DNA from: JAJEAO01 sp963667635
GTDB taxonomy: Bacteria > Acidobacteriota > Vicinamibacteria > Marinacidobacterales > Marinacidobacteraceae
Length of the DNA stretch: 64,000 nt
Direction of reading: 5' to 3'
Assembly (NCBI GenBank): GCA_965232015.1
Contig: OZ246946.1
Span: 2,356,001-2,420,000, forward strand
Part shown: piece after piece, positions 1-8,581 of the stretch
How positions within the stretch are numbered: the stretch's first letter is position 1
How the letters are laid out: the number at the start of each line of letters is the position of its first letter
Program-made: the position numbers and the translations under genes
Notes under the pieces: generated by a model
Told to the model about the DNA's origin: nothing
Database searches by the model: none
The model's input: only the letters and a program-made list of their open reading frames with translations

Positions 1-106
1 CCAGTCGTCATTCAACTTGATGCCCTCGATGACCAAGCGCAACTTCGATCCCGTAGCCTGATCCCAGCAGCGATCTCATTCCCGCATGGCGGCAGAAAGA
101 AGTCTT

Positions 107-466
107 TCAGTCCGTCATCGACCCAAGAACACTTTGCGCCCACGCTTGACCAGCTTGAATGTCCGAAGCGATGAGGGCCGGCAGATCGCGGAAGACGATC
201 TGAGACACCCGCCTTTTCGTTCCATGTTCGCGCTCGTAGCCAATGACCCAGCGGAAAATGCTTCCTATGCGCAGGTTGCGAGCATCGTCTTCAGACACCG
301 CTGCGAGTGGAATCCACGCCTCTTCGTCTTCGGAGGCGGCACCAGCCGTGATATCCACGAGGAGCGCACAGAAATCCCCTTCTCGAATGGCGGTGACATG
401 GCCTTCCCATGTTTGGAGCACGTGAAGCGAGGGGATTCCTGCCGCAGACTCAACCGTAGGGGACAC
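107..466 (-). CDS. Small conserved hypothetical protein (WEG...VT family)
   Basis: Encodes about 119 residues if the GTG at 466 is the start; a GTG at 421 is an alternative. Upstream of 466 the frame stays open but reads into arginine- and alanine-rich low-complexity DNA, so the longer version is unlikely. The protein has a WEG-V-T opening, an acidic middle with an IPL-VSEDD stretch, and a FRW-IGY segment before its end. I recall this layout from small hypothetical proteins found beside ImmA/IrrE-like or restriction-type genes in many phyla; their function is not known to me. No signal peptide or membrane segment is visible. Confidence that it is a gene is fair; its function is unknown. Confidence 0.6.
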   Translation of the reverse strand: MSPTVESAAGIPSLHVLQTWEGHVTAIREGDFCALLVDITAGAASEDEEAWIPLAAVSEDDARNLRIGSIFRWVIGYEREHGTKRRVSQIVFRDLPALIASDIQAGQAWAQSVLGSMTD

Positions 467-613
467 TGGCGGGAATGTACCATGAGGTTGATGGGTGTGG
501 AGCCCACAGTGCTGACGACGGGCGACGCCGAGGGGGCACTCCACACTCCAGAGGGCGCTCGAACGCCTGGCGGCGCTGCCGCGCCGCCGCTCAGCCCGGC
601 CCGTCGCGCGCAC

Positions 614-846
614 TCCCGCGAGTGCGCCCGCCGCCGCCGGTTCGCCCCGGTCTCATCCGGCGGGATGCCGCGTCTCGTCCCCGGTGACGGCCACACCGCG
701 ATCCCCGCCGTCCAAGGCTCCGAACGCGTCCTCAACCCGACCCCTCGCAGGCCTCTTTCACCTCCGCCAGCCCCCCGCTCACTCTCGCAACCACCCGAAC
801 CGACGGACCTTCACACGAGCTCGCGGATCGGGGATCCCGACGACCA
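614..846. other. GC-rich non-coding stretch
   Basis: This stretch lies between two divergent small genes. Reading frames here give only arginine, proline and alanine-rich runs without family resemblance. At 608-627 there is a perfect 8-bp hairpin (GCGCACTC, loop CCGC, GAGTGCGC). Nothing else is recognisable. Confidence 0.4.
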
Positions 847-875
847 TTGACAACAGCGGCGACAGTGACCATACT
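847..875 (+). promoter_or_regulatory. Sigma70-type promoter for the 885-1175 gene
   Basis: TTGACA at 847-852 is a perfect -35 hexamer. A 17-bp spacer follows, then CATACT at 870-875, which matches 4 of 6 bases of the -10 consensus. The predicted transcript start near 882 is only a few bases before the GTG start at 885, so the message may be nearly leaderless. Confidence 0.5.
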
Positions 876-884
876 CTGCGTATT

Positions 885-1175
885 GTGTCCGAACCAAAAT
901 TCTTTACATGCGACGAGGAATCGATTTTTCGGGAGCTGCGGGGGCTCGCATTTGGATGGGGTCGCTACAGTTTTCCGAAATCCACAGAGAGGATCCAGTG
1001 GCTCCTGGACGAGGCGCAGCGCATTCTGCGAGCTAAGGAGTCGGAACTTGAGGCGCTAAGTCGTGATGCGCACCGGGCCGCAGACGACACCCGCCAGTTC
1101 AGATGTGAGATTAGGGAGCGCGCCGACACCGTTCAACACACGCTTGGGCTCCTGGAACTCGGGAACCGGTCCTGA
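885..1175 (+). CDS. Hypothetical small charged protein
   Basis: Encodes about 96 residues from GTG 885. The start is chosen because a good TTGACA promoter at 847-875 would begin transcription just upstream. The frame is open further upstream, but that part is proline and arginine-rich and not protein-like. The middle is rich in Glu, Arg and Ala (roughly residues 30-75) and looks helical, possibly a short coiled coil. No signal peptide, membrane segment or known motif is seen. Base composition is lower in GC than the flanks, as for the next gene, which suggests acquired DNA. I do not recognise the family. Confidence 0.45.
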   Translation: MSEPKFFTCDEESIFRELRGLAFGWGRYSFPKSTERIQWLLDEAQRILRAKESELEALSRDAHRAADDTRQFRCEIRERADTVQHTLGLLELGNRS

Positions 1176-1433
1176 ACCCAAGACCGCCGGCCGATTCTGT
1201 CCGCATACCGTCCGAATCGTTGCGCGGATCGAAGAGAGGAGACGCGAGCGTAACCGAACAACATCGGAACCCACCTAGATGTCGAGTCAAGTCCCAATTC
1301 GCACCCGATGTGTCTAACCTTCGATGGCTACATTTGCTCTACTGTCGAAGACTAGCACGGCTACTACAGGCCTAGTTTTGAGTGCCTTGAGTAGAGATGC
1401 TCGCTTCTCATCCGGATGAAGGAAGAGTGTAGA

Positions 1434-2430
1434 ATGGGTCGGAAACCCAGAGATGTGCGGCTTCGTTTGTTCAGCCGCGGCAATGACAGATGCCCAATCT
1501 GTCTGACTCGCTTCACGGAAGGCGAAGTGCGGCGCGGCGACACCGTTTCTCTTGAACACGTTCCGCCGAAATCCTTCGCGAAGCCATTCGGAGAAAGAGC
1601 ACGGGAGGATGCCTCACTTGCTTTACCTGCAACAATAGCGGCAGCCGAGGGGAGAGAGAGGCAGTGGAGTTTCAGAGAGGGACACAGCACGGACACAAGA
1701 TTCAGTTGGACTTGCCGGGTTTACCTGTCCAGACGGGATACTCGCGAGACTTGCCTCTGTGGGATGATGGTGACATCAATGTACGCCTGTCTCATACTCG
1801 TGTGTCTCCAGAGAAGTTCGGTGAACTTCTTCGCTCCTCCGGTACGATTCGAATGACTGGTACGTTGCCGACACGGCACGGCACAAGTGTTCCGTGGCTG
1901 AAGGCTGCGTACCTGGCCGTGGCCTTTCTACTCGGGAGATGTGGCTACATCTATGCGCAAGGGGAAGCCGTGAAGCAAGTGCGCAGACAGATAATGGATC
2001 CGAGTCAACAGATCATTCGCTGCTCTACACTTCCAGTACCAGAGCGGGCAGTGCGGATGGAGGACGGCATCATGATGAATATGGGGGAAAGGCCATGTTG
2101 GGCGGTCAAGATCGGAGATAGGGTCATTTTGCTCCCGATCAGTTGGGACACATCGTTCTACAAGTGGATGGGAGTGACCGTTGGGTGGGAGCGAGGAGCC
2201 GAGTGGACACTAAGGGGCCTCTCTGGTATGCGACCAAATTTGGCCAGATAGTGTCGGTTACCTTCGGTAACGGGTATGATCCGAAGGCGTTTGGGGCCGA
2301 TTTGTTCGGAAGGACCGGCAAGCTGACTACGTTGACGGGCGTTGTCATGCCGTTTGTTGTCGCAGACTACAGTGCGCATCATCTGACATTGATGAGCTGC
2401 GCGGGTTTGAGCTACACCGGCGGTGGATGA
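1434..2430 (+). pseudogene. HNH endonuclease gene broken by two frameshifts
   Basis: The first segment (1434 to about 1610) has a zinc-type HNH start: C-P-I-C, then LEHVPPKSF. The expected next part, LTC-FTCNNSG, lies in another frame from about 1613 and continues to about 2200. The end, from about 2205 to 2430 (GPLWYATKFGQ onward), is in the third frame. Joined, the three segments give about 330 residues of an HNH nuclease with two Cys pairs and the HNH histidine and asparagine, followed by an unrecognised C-terminal domain. GC is lower than in neighbouring genes, which suggests a horizontally acquired defence or mobile-element nuclease that has decayed. Two sequencing errors could give the same picture. 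ATG 1434 is preferred to ATG 1416 because AAGGAAG precedes it. Confidence 0.65.
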
Positions 2431-2480
2431 GTCTCGGGGGCGGGGGAGCGTCAATGCGTGGGCCAGGGAGTTCGATCGGT

Positions 2481-2686
2481 CGTCGGCCTCCGGGGCCGAC
2501 CCAGATGAAGATCGGATGGGGGTGGCGACTCGGTGGAGTCAGTACGCCGGTTGGTACGCGGTGACGGGAGCGGCTCCGAGACTCGTCGGCCTCCGGGGCC
2601 GACCCAGATGAAGATCGGATGGGGGTGGCGACTCGGTGGAGTCAGTACGCCGGTTGGTACGCGGTGACGGGAGCGGCTCCGAGACT
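2481..2686. repeat. Tandem duplication, two 103-bp units
   Basis: 2481-2583 and 2584-2686 read as essentially identical 103-bp units, each starting CGTCGGCCTCCGGGGCCGAC and ending CTCCGAGACT. The unit length is not a multiple of three and no frame is protein-like. The duplication lies in the non-coding gap downstream of the HNH pseudogene. The rest of 2431-3033 holds only the hairpin at 2786-2806 and the promoter at 2970. Confidence 0.9.
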
Positions 2687-2785
2687 ACCCATGGGTTCCA
2701 TGTGGACGGGCTCAGCACCACCGACCGGTACTCCGGCCACGTGGATGGCGTGGGCGAGTACGCCAGACGCCCTGTCCACCCGCAG

Positions 2786-2806
2786 GCCTCCCATGGGTAG
2801 GGAGGC
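2786..2806. terminator. Hairpin, possible terminator
   Basis: GCCTCCC at 2786-2792 pairs with GGGAGGC at 2800-2806 across a 7-base loop. No T-run follows on either side, so termination is only a guess. The element CTACCCATGGG near 2684-2696 recurs inverted here, giving a second, longer-range inverted repeat. Confidence 0.3.
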
Positions 2807-2969
2807 GTCTCCTGTCTGTCAGGCAGGCGCGGGGCCGCAGCTCAGTTGCGAACGGGAATGAACGGGTGCGACGTCGGTCGGACTGCGGGCTGACCATTTT
2901 CTCTGTCGGGACGCGCGCGCGAGTACGCGGTGAGTTCCGCCCTGATGCGGGCCCGGTGACGTAGATGGG

Positions 2970-2999
2970 TTGACCGAATTCGGGGCGCGGGCGTACGCT
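2970..2999 (+). promoter_or_regulatory. Candidate promoter for amidohydrolase
   Basis: TTGACC at 2970-2975 and TACGCT at 2994-2999 are separated by 18 bp. A similar TACGCT also occurs upstream of the FAD oxidase gene at 7300. Transcription would begin about 28 bases before ATG 3034, leaving room for the GAGAGGGGGAGC ribosome-binding site. Confidence 0.4.
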
Positions 3000-3033
3000 G
3001 CCGCATCGGTCCCGGGCCGAGAGAGGGGGAGCA

Positions 3034-4767
3034 ATGCGCAGTCTGAATCGGGTTCTCGTCGTTCTCGCGGGCGGCGCTTCCGCGGTTCTCGCGGGTTGCG
3101 CTCCGTCGGTCGAGCCAGCCGACGCGATCTTCCACGGTGACCACGTCGTCACGATGGACCCGCGCCGTCCCACCGTGGAAGCGGTGGCGGTGCTGGGCGA
3201 GACGATCGTGGCCGCGGGGGCGAGGAACGAGGTGATGGCGCTCGAGGGGCCGTCCACGCGGGTCGTGGATCTCGGGAACCACGCGCTCCTGCCCGGTTTC
3301 ATTGACGCCCACGGGCATTTCCTCGGGGCGGGCCGCGACCAGGTGCTGATGGTGAGCCTCCACCCGCCGCCGGTGGGAGACGTGACCAACATCGAGGACA
3401 TCGTCCGCAAGGTCCGGGCGTGGATCGAGGAGCACGACATTCCTCCCGGAGAGCCAGTGACCGGGCGCGGCTACGACGACTCGCTGCTCGAGGAGGGCAG
3501 GCATCCCACTCGCGAAGATCTGGACCGCGCTTCGACCGAACATCCCATCATCCTCACCCACGTTTCGGGACACATCGTCGCGACGAACTCCGCCCTTCTC
3601 GCAGCCAGCGACATCACCGCCGACACGCCGAATCCTCCCGGCGGGGTCATCCGTCGCATCGCGGGTTCGATGGAGCCCGACGGGGTGCTGGAAGAGACCG
3701 CCCGCGGACTGCTGGCGTTCGAGCGGAGGCCGACGCCGTCCGGGGAGGCCCTCGACGACCTGATCCGCCGGTCCATAGACATCTACCTGAGCCACGGCAC
3801 GACCACGATCCAAGACGGAGGCATCACCCCGGAGCACGCGGAAGTCCTCCGAACGGTCGCCGAACGGGAGCCCTTCAAGGCCGACGTCGCAGCCTTCATC
3901 CGCAAGAACGGCGCGCCCGACACGGTCCCGGGCGTGCCGTACACGCGGGACTACCGCAACGGGTACCGGGTGGCCGGGGTGAAGCTCATGCTCGACGGCT
4001 CGCCCCAGGGACGCACCGCCTGGGTCACGAGCCCGTACGAGGAGGGCCCACCGGGGGCGCCGCCGGACTATGTGGCCTACGGCGTGATGGATCCTGGCGA
4101 CTTCAAGGGCCAGGCGGACCAGTTGATCGAGGCGCGCATCCCGATCATCGTGCACGCGAACGGCGACGCGGCGATGGATCTCCTGCTCGACGGAGTCGAG
4201 GAGACGGTCGCGGCCATGGATCCCCGGCCCGACCACCGCTCCGTCATCATCCACGCGCAGCTCATGCGCGCGGACCAGCTCGACCGCGCGGCGGAGCTGA
4301 GAGTCGTGCCGTCATTCTTCGCGGCGCACGCCTTCTTCTGGGGCGACTGGCACCGCCGGAGCTTCGGCGAGGAGCGGGGCAACAACATCAGTCCCCTCGG
4401 TTGGGCGCTCGAGCGGGGCGTGAACTTCACGATCCACAACGACGCCTCGGTGGTCCCGCCGCACATCATGCGCCTGGTCTCGATCGCGGTGAACCGCAAG
4501 ACCCGCAGCGGGCACGTCCTCGGGCCGCACCAGCGGGCGACCGTGATGGAGGCGCTCCACGCGGTCACGCTCGGCGCGGCCTACCAGTACTTCGAGGAGG
4601 ACACCAAGGGCTCGATCACGGTCGGAAAGCAGGCGGACCTCGTGATCCTGGGAGAGAATCCACTGACGGCGGATCGGGAGAACCTGGAGTTCATTCCGAT
4701 CCTGGAGACGTTCTCGCGGGGCCGGTCGGTGTTCACGCACCCGACTGAGCCGAGCCGGGAGAACTGA
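3034..4767 (+). CDS. Secreted amidohydrolase, YtcJ-like (amidohydrolase family 3)
   Basis: Encodes 577 residues. The N-terminus is a lipoprotein signal ending LAGC (Cys about residue 21), so the enzyme should be tethered to a membrane on the periplasmic side. A composite beta domain (IVAAG, LLPGFIDAHGH) carries the H-G-H metal pair typical of the superfamily. HANGDAA and IIHAQ follow as further ligand regions, and a QADLVIL tail closes the beta domain. Related enzymes hydrolyse amide or imide bonds of exo-type substrates; the substrate here cannot be told. GAGAGGGGGAG is the ribosome-binding site before ATG 3034. The gene stands alone and converges on the HEPN/nucleotidyltransferase pair. Confidence 0.88.
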   Translation: MRSLNRVLVVLAGGASAVLAGCAPSVEPADAIFHGDHVVTMDPRRPTVEAVAVLGETIVAAGARNEVMALEGPSTRVVDLGNHALLPGFIDAHGHFLGAGRDQVLMVSLHPPPVGDVTNIEDIVRKVRAWIEEHDIPPGEPVTGRGYDDSLLEEGRHPTREDLDRASTEHPIILTHVSGHIVATNSALLAASDITADTPNPPGGVIRRIAGSMEPDGVLEETARGLLAFERRPTPSGEALDDLIRRSIDIYLSHGTTTIQDGGITPEHAEVLRTVAEREPFKADVAAFIRKNGAPDTVPGVPYTRDYRNGYRVAGVKLMLDGSPQGRTAWVTSPYEEGPPGAPPDYVAYGVMDPGDFKGQADQLIEARIPIIVHANGDAAMDLLLDGVEETVAAMDPRPDHRSVIIHAQLMRADQLDRAAELRVVPSFFAAHAFFWGDWHRRSFGEERGNNISPLGWALERGVNFTIHNDASVVPPHIMRLVSIAVNRKTRSGHVLGPHQRATVMEALHAVTLGAAYQYFEEDTKGSITVGKQADLVILGENPLTADRENLEFIPILETFSRGRSVFTHPTEPSREN

Positions 4768-4768
4768 C

Positions 4769-4786
4769 GCCGGATCGCAGTCCGGC
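4769..4786. terminator. Hairpin between convergent genes
   Basis: GCCGGA at 4769-4774 pairs with TCCGGC at 4781-4786 over a 6-base loop, 2 bases after the amidohydrolase stop and before the convergent nucleotidyltransferase end. There is no T-run, so it is a weak candidate for a bidirectional terminator. Confidence 0.35.
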
Positions 4787-4840
4787 AGGTTCTCGCCGGA
4801 GCCAGGCGCGGAGTCGCTCCCCCGCGACCGAACCGTCAGC

Positions 4841-5176
4841 TCAAACGAGGCGCAGCCCCTCGTCGCGGATCGCTCGAAACAGGGGATGCCCTTCCTCGCA
4901 GCGTCGCTCGAAGGTCGCCACCGTCACGATGATGGGCTCGACTGGCAGCATCGTGCGCCGCAGCACTTCCCCCACCTGCTCGAAGGCGCGCCCCGGCAAG
5001 TCGCCTACGACGAGCAGGTCGATGTCGCTCCCCTCGTGCTCCGCTTCCCGGGCGAACGAACCGAACACAACCACCGCCTGAACCGCGAAATCGCGCCGCA
5101 GACCGGCCGCGAGTCGGTTCAGCTCTCGAAGCGTGTCCTGACGCGCGCCAGGATCAAGCGAGCAGACTGCAGGCAT
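4841..5176 (-). CDS. MNT-type nucleotidyltransferase (putative antitoxin)
   Basis: Encodes 111 residues from ATG 5176. The VVVFGSFARE...GSDIDLLV segment has the GS-x10-D-x-D signature of minimal nucleotidyltransferases. The gene overlaps the 3' end of the upstream HEPN gene by 58 bp, so the two are surely co-transcribed and probably coupled. In HEPN/MNT modules the nucleotidyltransferase counteracts the HEPN toxin, in studied cases by AMPylating it. The frame is open upstream of 5176, but that part is the shadow of the HEPN gene. A start inside the overlap, near the DTLREL segment, is also possible. Confidence 0.75.
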   Translation of the reverse strand: MPAVCSLDPGARQDTLRELNRLAAGLRRDFAVQAVVVFGSFAREAEHEGSDIDLLVVGDLPGRAFEQVGEVLRRTMLPVEPIIVTVATFERRCEEGHPLFRAIRDEGLRLV

Positions 5177-5526
5177 TCCTCGGCATCCCCCTCTTCGTAG
5201 TAGGCCGCCGGCGCCATGGTGGTGTCGAGTCCGTTGGGATAGCGCGTCGGGATGTAGTGCTGGTCGAGCCATCGCGCGGCGTCGGCGAGGGCCGCGAAGG
5301 TCGGGTCCACGGCGGCGGCTTCGCGGGTGAGACGGCGGAGGCTGTGCGTGATGATGCTGGTCCGCCCGTGCGCGAACAGAAACGCCTTGAGAGCCTTCTC
5401 GCCAGCCTGCTGCGCCTGGAAGCAGGCCCATTCGTAGTGCCCGGTCGAGGCGCTGTCCGCGGCCGCCGCGAGATCCGCCTGCGCCTGGTCGTACCAGGTC
5501 CGCGCCAGGGTGTCGCGGCCAGCCAT
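5119..5526 (-). CDS. HEPN domain protein (putative toxin)
   Basis: Encodes 135 residues from ATG 5526. It has the compact helical HEPN pattern: an AQADLAAA helix, then YEWACFQAQQAGEKALKA, then R-T-S-I-I-T-H-S-L. The last fits the R-x4-6-H signature of HEPN ribonucleases (here R-x5-H). The Tyr of the HepT-type RX4HXY motif is absent, unlike the second pair at 28558, so this belongs to another HEPN branch. It is first in a two-gene operon with the nucleotidyltransferase at 4841. Likely role: toxin of a toxin-antitoxin or defence module. The assignment comes from motif and context only. Confidence 0.75.
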   Translation of the reverse strand: MAGRDTLARTWYDQAQADLAAAADSASTGHYEWACFQAQQAGEKALKAFLFAHGRTSIITHSLRRLTREAAAVDPTFAALADAARWLDQHYIPTRYPNGLDTTMAPAAYYEEGDAEECLQSARLILARVRTRFES

Positions 5527-5594
5527 GCCCGGAATGCTACCGGCCTGCGTCCACTCCGGCGGCCGGCTGCGCCGCGCCACCCGTGGGAGTTACG

Positions 5595-5660
5595 GGACTG
5601 GAGTCCGGCGCCAGTTCTCCCGGCCAGTCCTCCCGGTGGGGGCGGGGGCGGGGGCGGGGT
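5595..5660. repeat. Intergenic GC-rich mini-repeat cluster
   Basis: The short palindrome GGACTGGAGTCC (5595-5606) is followed by two tandem versions of the unit CCRGTTCTCCCGG and then TGGGGGC runs. The same arrangement recurs at 28462-28520. The unit alone recurs at 34248, at 47378 and inside the elements at 47599 and 62618. It lies between the HEPN gene start and the serine hydrolase stop. Confidence 0.7.
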
Positions 5661-5666
5661 CCGGCC

Positions 5667-7118
5667 CTACTCCTGTCGCTCGAAGATCAGGTCGCGCACC
5701 CTCGCGCCGGTCACGGTGAAACCGGTGATCCGGCCATCGCCGTCACGAACGAAACGCACCTCGGGCAGAAACCACTGGTCCCCGCTGAAGGTGTCGGCGC
5801 CGGTCGGCGAGAGCACACTCGGATCGTTGCGCCAGTGGCTCGCCACCAGGCGGCCCTCCGGATCCACTTCGAGATCGAAGGTGCTGTCGAGTTCCGGACT
5901 GCGATAGCTGCCCACGTAATCCCGCAACTGCTGGGTCGTCAATTCGGGCCCCTCGGGATCCGATTCCGTCTCGGAGTCCTCGGGCTCGGGGCCCATCAGT
6001 TCCCCGATCAGCACTTCGGCCACCCGACGCGCCCTCCCGGCCGGGTCGCAGTCGGAAACGTTGCAAAAGACCGCGATCGAGAGGTTCTGCTCCGGAAATC
6101 GCACGAAGTTGGTTCGGTAGCCCACCCACGAACCCCCGTGGCCGAACGTCGGCAACCCCCGGTACGCACCCACGCTCAGACCGTGGGCGTAGTCGAGGGT
6201 GTCACCGTTCGTGAGCACCCCCGGCCGGACCATGGTCTCGAGCATCGCCTCCCCGCCCACCTGCCCGGTCTCGTAGTTGCGCATCCAGAGGAGGAAGTCG
6301 TCCATCGTCGTATGGAGCGACGAGGAAGCCAGCGCGGTGAGCTGGTTCGGCATCCGCCGGAACCCCTCGCCGTCGCGGATCGGCGCGTAGGACTCCGCCC
6401 GGCCAGCCACGACTTCGAGGTGGTCGTCCGAGAAGTGCGTACGGGTCATCCCGAGGGGCGCGAACAGGCGAGAGTCGGTGTATTCGCGAAACGTCATCCC
6501 CGACTGCACCTCGATCACGCGCGCCAGCAGGTTGTAGGCGGTGTTCGAGTAGGCGTACTCCGACCCAGGCGGGAAGTTGATCGCCCGCTGCCGGAAGAGC
6601 ATGCGCAGGATCTTCTCGAACGAGATGACGTCGGTGAAGCCGATCCCGCCGAGCGCCATGGTGTGCGGCCAGTCGCGAATCCCGCTGGTGTGGTGGATGA
6701 GGTGGCGCGCCGTGATGACCGCGCCGAAATCAGGCAGTTCGGGGACGTAGCCGCGCACATCGGCATCGAGGTCGAGCCCGCCTTCGGATTCGAGCAGCAA
6801 GCCGGCCATGGCGCCGAACTGCTTGGAGATGGAGGCGATGTCGAAGACCGTTCCCGGCGAGATGGGAACGCCGTGACCGAGATGCGCGGCGCCGTATCCG
6901 GCGCGATGGACGACCTCGCCGTTCCAGCGGACCCCGACCGCCGCCCCCGGCCGATCGCCCCGGAGGTCGGCGAAGATCGCTTCGATGCCTGGGTGGGACG
7001 GGCCGTTCGATGCGGTCCCGGATGACGCTCCCGTCGGGCCGCAGGCGGCGAGGACGAAGAGCCCGAAGGCAACGACGGCGACCGGGGCGGCAGGCGAGAT
7101 CGAAGTGTTTCGCTCCAT
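5667..7118 (-). CDS. Serine hydrolase, beta-lactamase/class C family, lipoprotein
   Basis: Encodes 483 residues. The lipoprotein signal ends LAAC (Cys about 26). The penicillin-binding fold motifs are present: S96-I-S-K99 (SxxK), a YSN triad in EYAYSNTAYN, and GHGGSW in place of KTG. A C-terminal roughly 100-residue beta domain (LRDYVGSYRS) is of the lipocalin-like type common in this family. Members act as esterases, peptidases or beta-lactamases, and the substrate is unknown. GGGAGAAGG precedes ATG 7118. The gene diverges from the FAD oxidase at 7300. Confidence 0.88.
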   Translation of the reverse strand: MERNTSISPAAPVAVVAFGLFVLAACGPTGASSGTASNGPSHPGIEAIFADLRGDRPGAAVGVRWNGEVVHRAGYGAAHLGHGVPISPGTVFDIASISKQFGAMAGLLLESEGGLDLDADVRGYVPELPDFGAVITARHLIHHTSGIRDWPHTMALGGIGFTDVISFEKILRMLFRQRAINFPPGSEYAYSNTAYNLLARVIEVQSGMTFREYTDSRLFAPLGMTRTHFSDDHLEVVAGRAESYAPIRDGEGFRRMPNQLTALASSSLHTTMDDFLLWMRNYETGQVGGEAMLETMVRPGVLTNGDTLDYAHGLSVGAYRGLPTFGHGGSWVGYRTNFVRFPEQNLSIAVFCNVSDCDPAGRARRVAEVLIGELMGPEPEDSETESDPEGPELTTQQLRDYVGSYRSPELDSTFDLEVDPEGRLVASHWRNDPSVLSPTGADTFSGDQWFLPEVRFVRDGDGRITGFTVTGARVRDLIFERQE

Positions 7119-7299
7119 GGTCCTTCTCCCTTTTCTTCAGGATCCGTTCATCCCGGACAGCCGCGGCCGGCCACCCACGGCCCCGGCCGAACGGGAGTCC
7201 CCGGCGCGGGCCGGAGTCCACGAAACCATACGTCGAATTCGGTGCGGGTTGGCGGGGCGCCGGCCGCGATACGCTGAATCCGTCCCGCGCCTGCCCGCC

Positions 7300-8481
7300 A
7301 TGAGTCCCTCCCGCTACGACGCCATCGTCGTCGGCGTCGGCGGAATGGGCAGCGCCGCCACCTACCACCTCGCCCGGGGCGGGGCCCGGGTGCTCGGCCT
7401 CGAGCGGTTCGACGTGCCGCACGAGTTCGGCTCCTCCCACGGCCTCACCCGCATCATCCGCCTCGCCTATTCGGAGGGCTCGCACTATGTGCCGCTGCTG
7501 AAGGACGCCTACCGCCTCTGGCGCGAACTCGAGGAGGTCTCGGGCGAGTCCATCCTGCGGGTGACCGGCGGCCTCGACATCGGGCCCGAGTCGGGAAGAA
7601 TCGTCCAGGGCTCCCTCGAATCCTGCCTCGAACACGATCTGCCGTTCGAGCAGCTCGACGCGGCGGCGGTCAACCGCCGCTTCCCGGGCTACGAACTGCC
7701 TCCCGGTCTGAGCGCCATCCACCAGCCCGCTGCGGGATACCTGCGCTGCGAGACAGCGGTCCGGGCGCACGCCGCGGCGGCGCGCTCGCTGGGGGCCGAG
7801 ATCGTGACCAGGGTCCGGGTGCTCGGCTTCGAACCGACCGGGGGCGGAGTCCGCGTCGAGACCGACGGGGGACGCTACGAGGCCGGGAAGCTGGTCATCA
7901 CCGCCGGGCCGTGGGTGGGCGAGCTGCTCCCCGCCCTGAGACCCCAGTGCAGCCCAGTCCGGCAGGTCATGCTGTGGACGGATCCGGTGGATCGGGCGGC
8001 GTTCGACCCGGCGCGGTTTCCGATCTTCGTGCTCGAATCGGAGATCGGCGCGTTCTACGGGTTCCCGGACAACCGGGGCGAGGGATTCAAGATCGGCAAG
8101 TTCCACCATCTGCGGCAGCCGGTTCCCGACCCGGACGCCATGGACCGGCAGTGCCGGCCCGAGGACGAAGCCGTCCTCCGCGAGGGCATCGAGGCCTTCG
8201 TTCCCCGGGCGAACGGTCCCACCCGCCGGATGACCGCGTGCATCTTCACCAACAGCCCGGACGGGCACTTCATCCTTGATCGGCACCCGGACGCGGCCGA
8301 CGTGTTCGTCGCCGCCGGGTTTTCGGGGCACGGCTTCAAGTTCTGCGGCGTGGTGGGCCGTATCCTGGCGGACTGGTGCCTCGAGAAGACGCCGAAACGG
8401 GATCTGAGCGCGTTCCGGTGGACGCCACACCGTCCGGCGCGGCTCGCGCATGCCCCGTCCCGCGGGCCGGCGCCGGCTTGA
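7300..8481 (+). CDS. FAD-dependent amine oxidase, N-methyltryptophan/sarcosine oxidase type
   Basis: Encodes 393 residues from ATG 7300. The Rossmann start is DAIVVGVGGMGSAATYHLA, an FAD-binding G-x-G-x-x-G. GSSHGLTRIIRLAY and the late FSGHGFKF segment are hallmarks of the MTOX/monomeric sarcosine oxidase family, which oxidises N-methyl amino acids to formaldehyde, peroxide and the free amino acid. The usual Cys that binds FAD covalently is probably the one in FKFCGVVG. The length matches the family (about 370-390). A TACGCT -10-like site lies upstream. A gamma-glutamyltransferase follows in the same direction, so both may serve amino-acid scavenging. Confidence 0.85.
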   Translation: MSPSRYDAIVVGVGGMGSAATYHLARGGARVLGLERFDVPHEFGSSHGLTRIIRLAYSEGSHYVPLLKDAYRLWRELEEVSGESILRVTGGLDIGPESGRIVQGSLESCLEHDLPFEQLDAAAVNRRFPGYELPPGLSAIHQPAAGYLRCETAVRAHAAAARSLGAEIVTRVRVLGFEPTGGGVRVETDGGRYEAGKLVITAGPWVGELLPALRPQCSPVRQVMLWTDPVDRAAFDPARFPIFVLESEIGAFYGFPDNRGEGFKIGKFHHLRQPVPDPDAMDRQCRPEDEAVLREGIEAFVPRANGPTRRMTACIFTNSPDGHFILDRHPDAADVFVAAGFSGHGFKFCGVVGRILADWCLEKTPKRDLSAFRWTPHRPARLAHAPSRGPAPA

Positions 8482-8581
8482 CGCGACCCGAATCGGCGCG
8501 CCGCCCCCCGGCGGTATCTTCCATGGGATCAGGCGCCCGACCGGCGAGATCCCGCGGGGCGGAGAGGAGGAAGTTGACGTC

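Noticed and set aside
1..90. Possible partial gene at the left edge (reverse strand, ATGSKLRLVIEGIKLNDDW)
   Set aside because: It reads like protein for about 20 residues, but a stop precedes it without a start codon, so it cannot be supported from this window.
86..850. Forward frame of 254 codons at the left end
   Set aside because: Overlaps the conserved small reverse-strand gene and runs into low-complexity Arg/Pro DNA.
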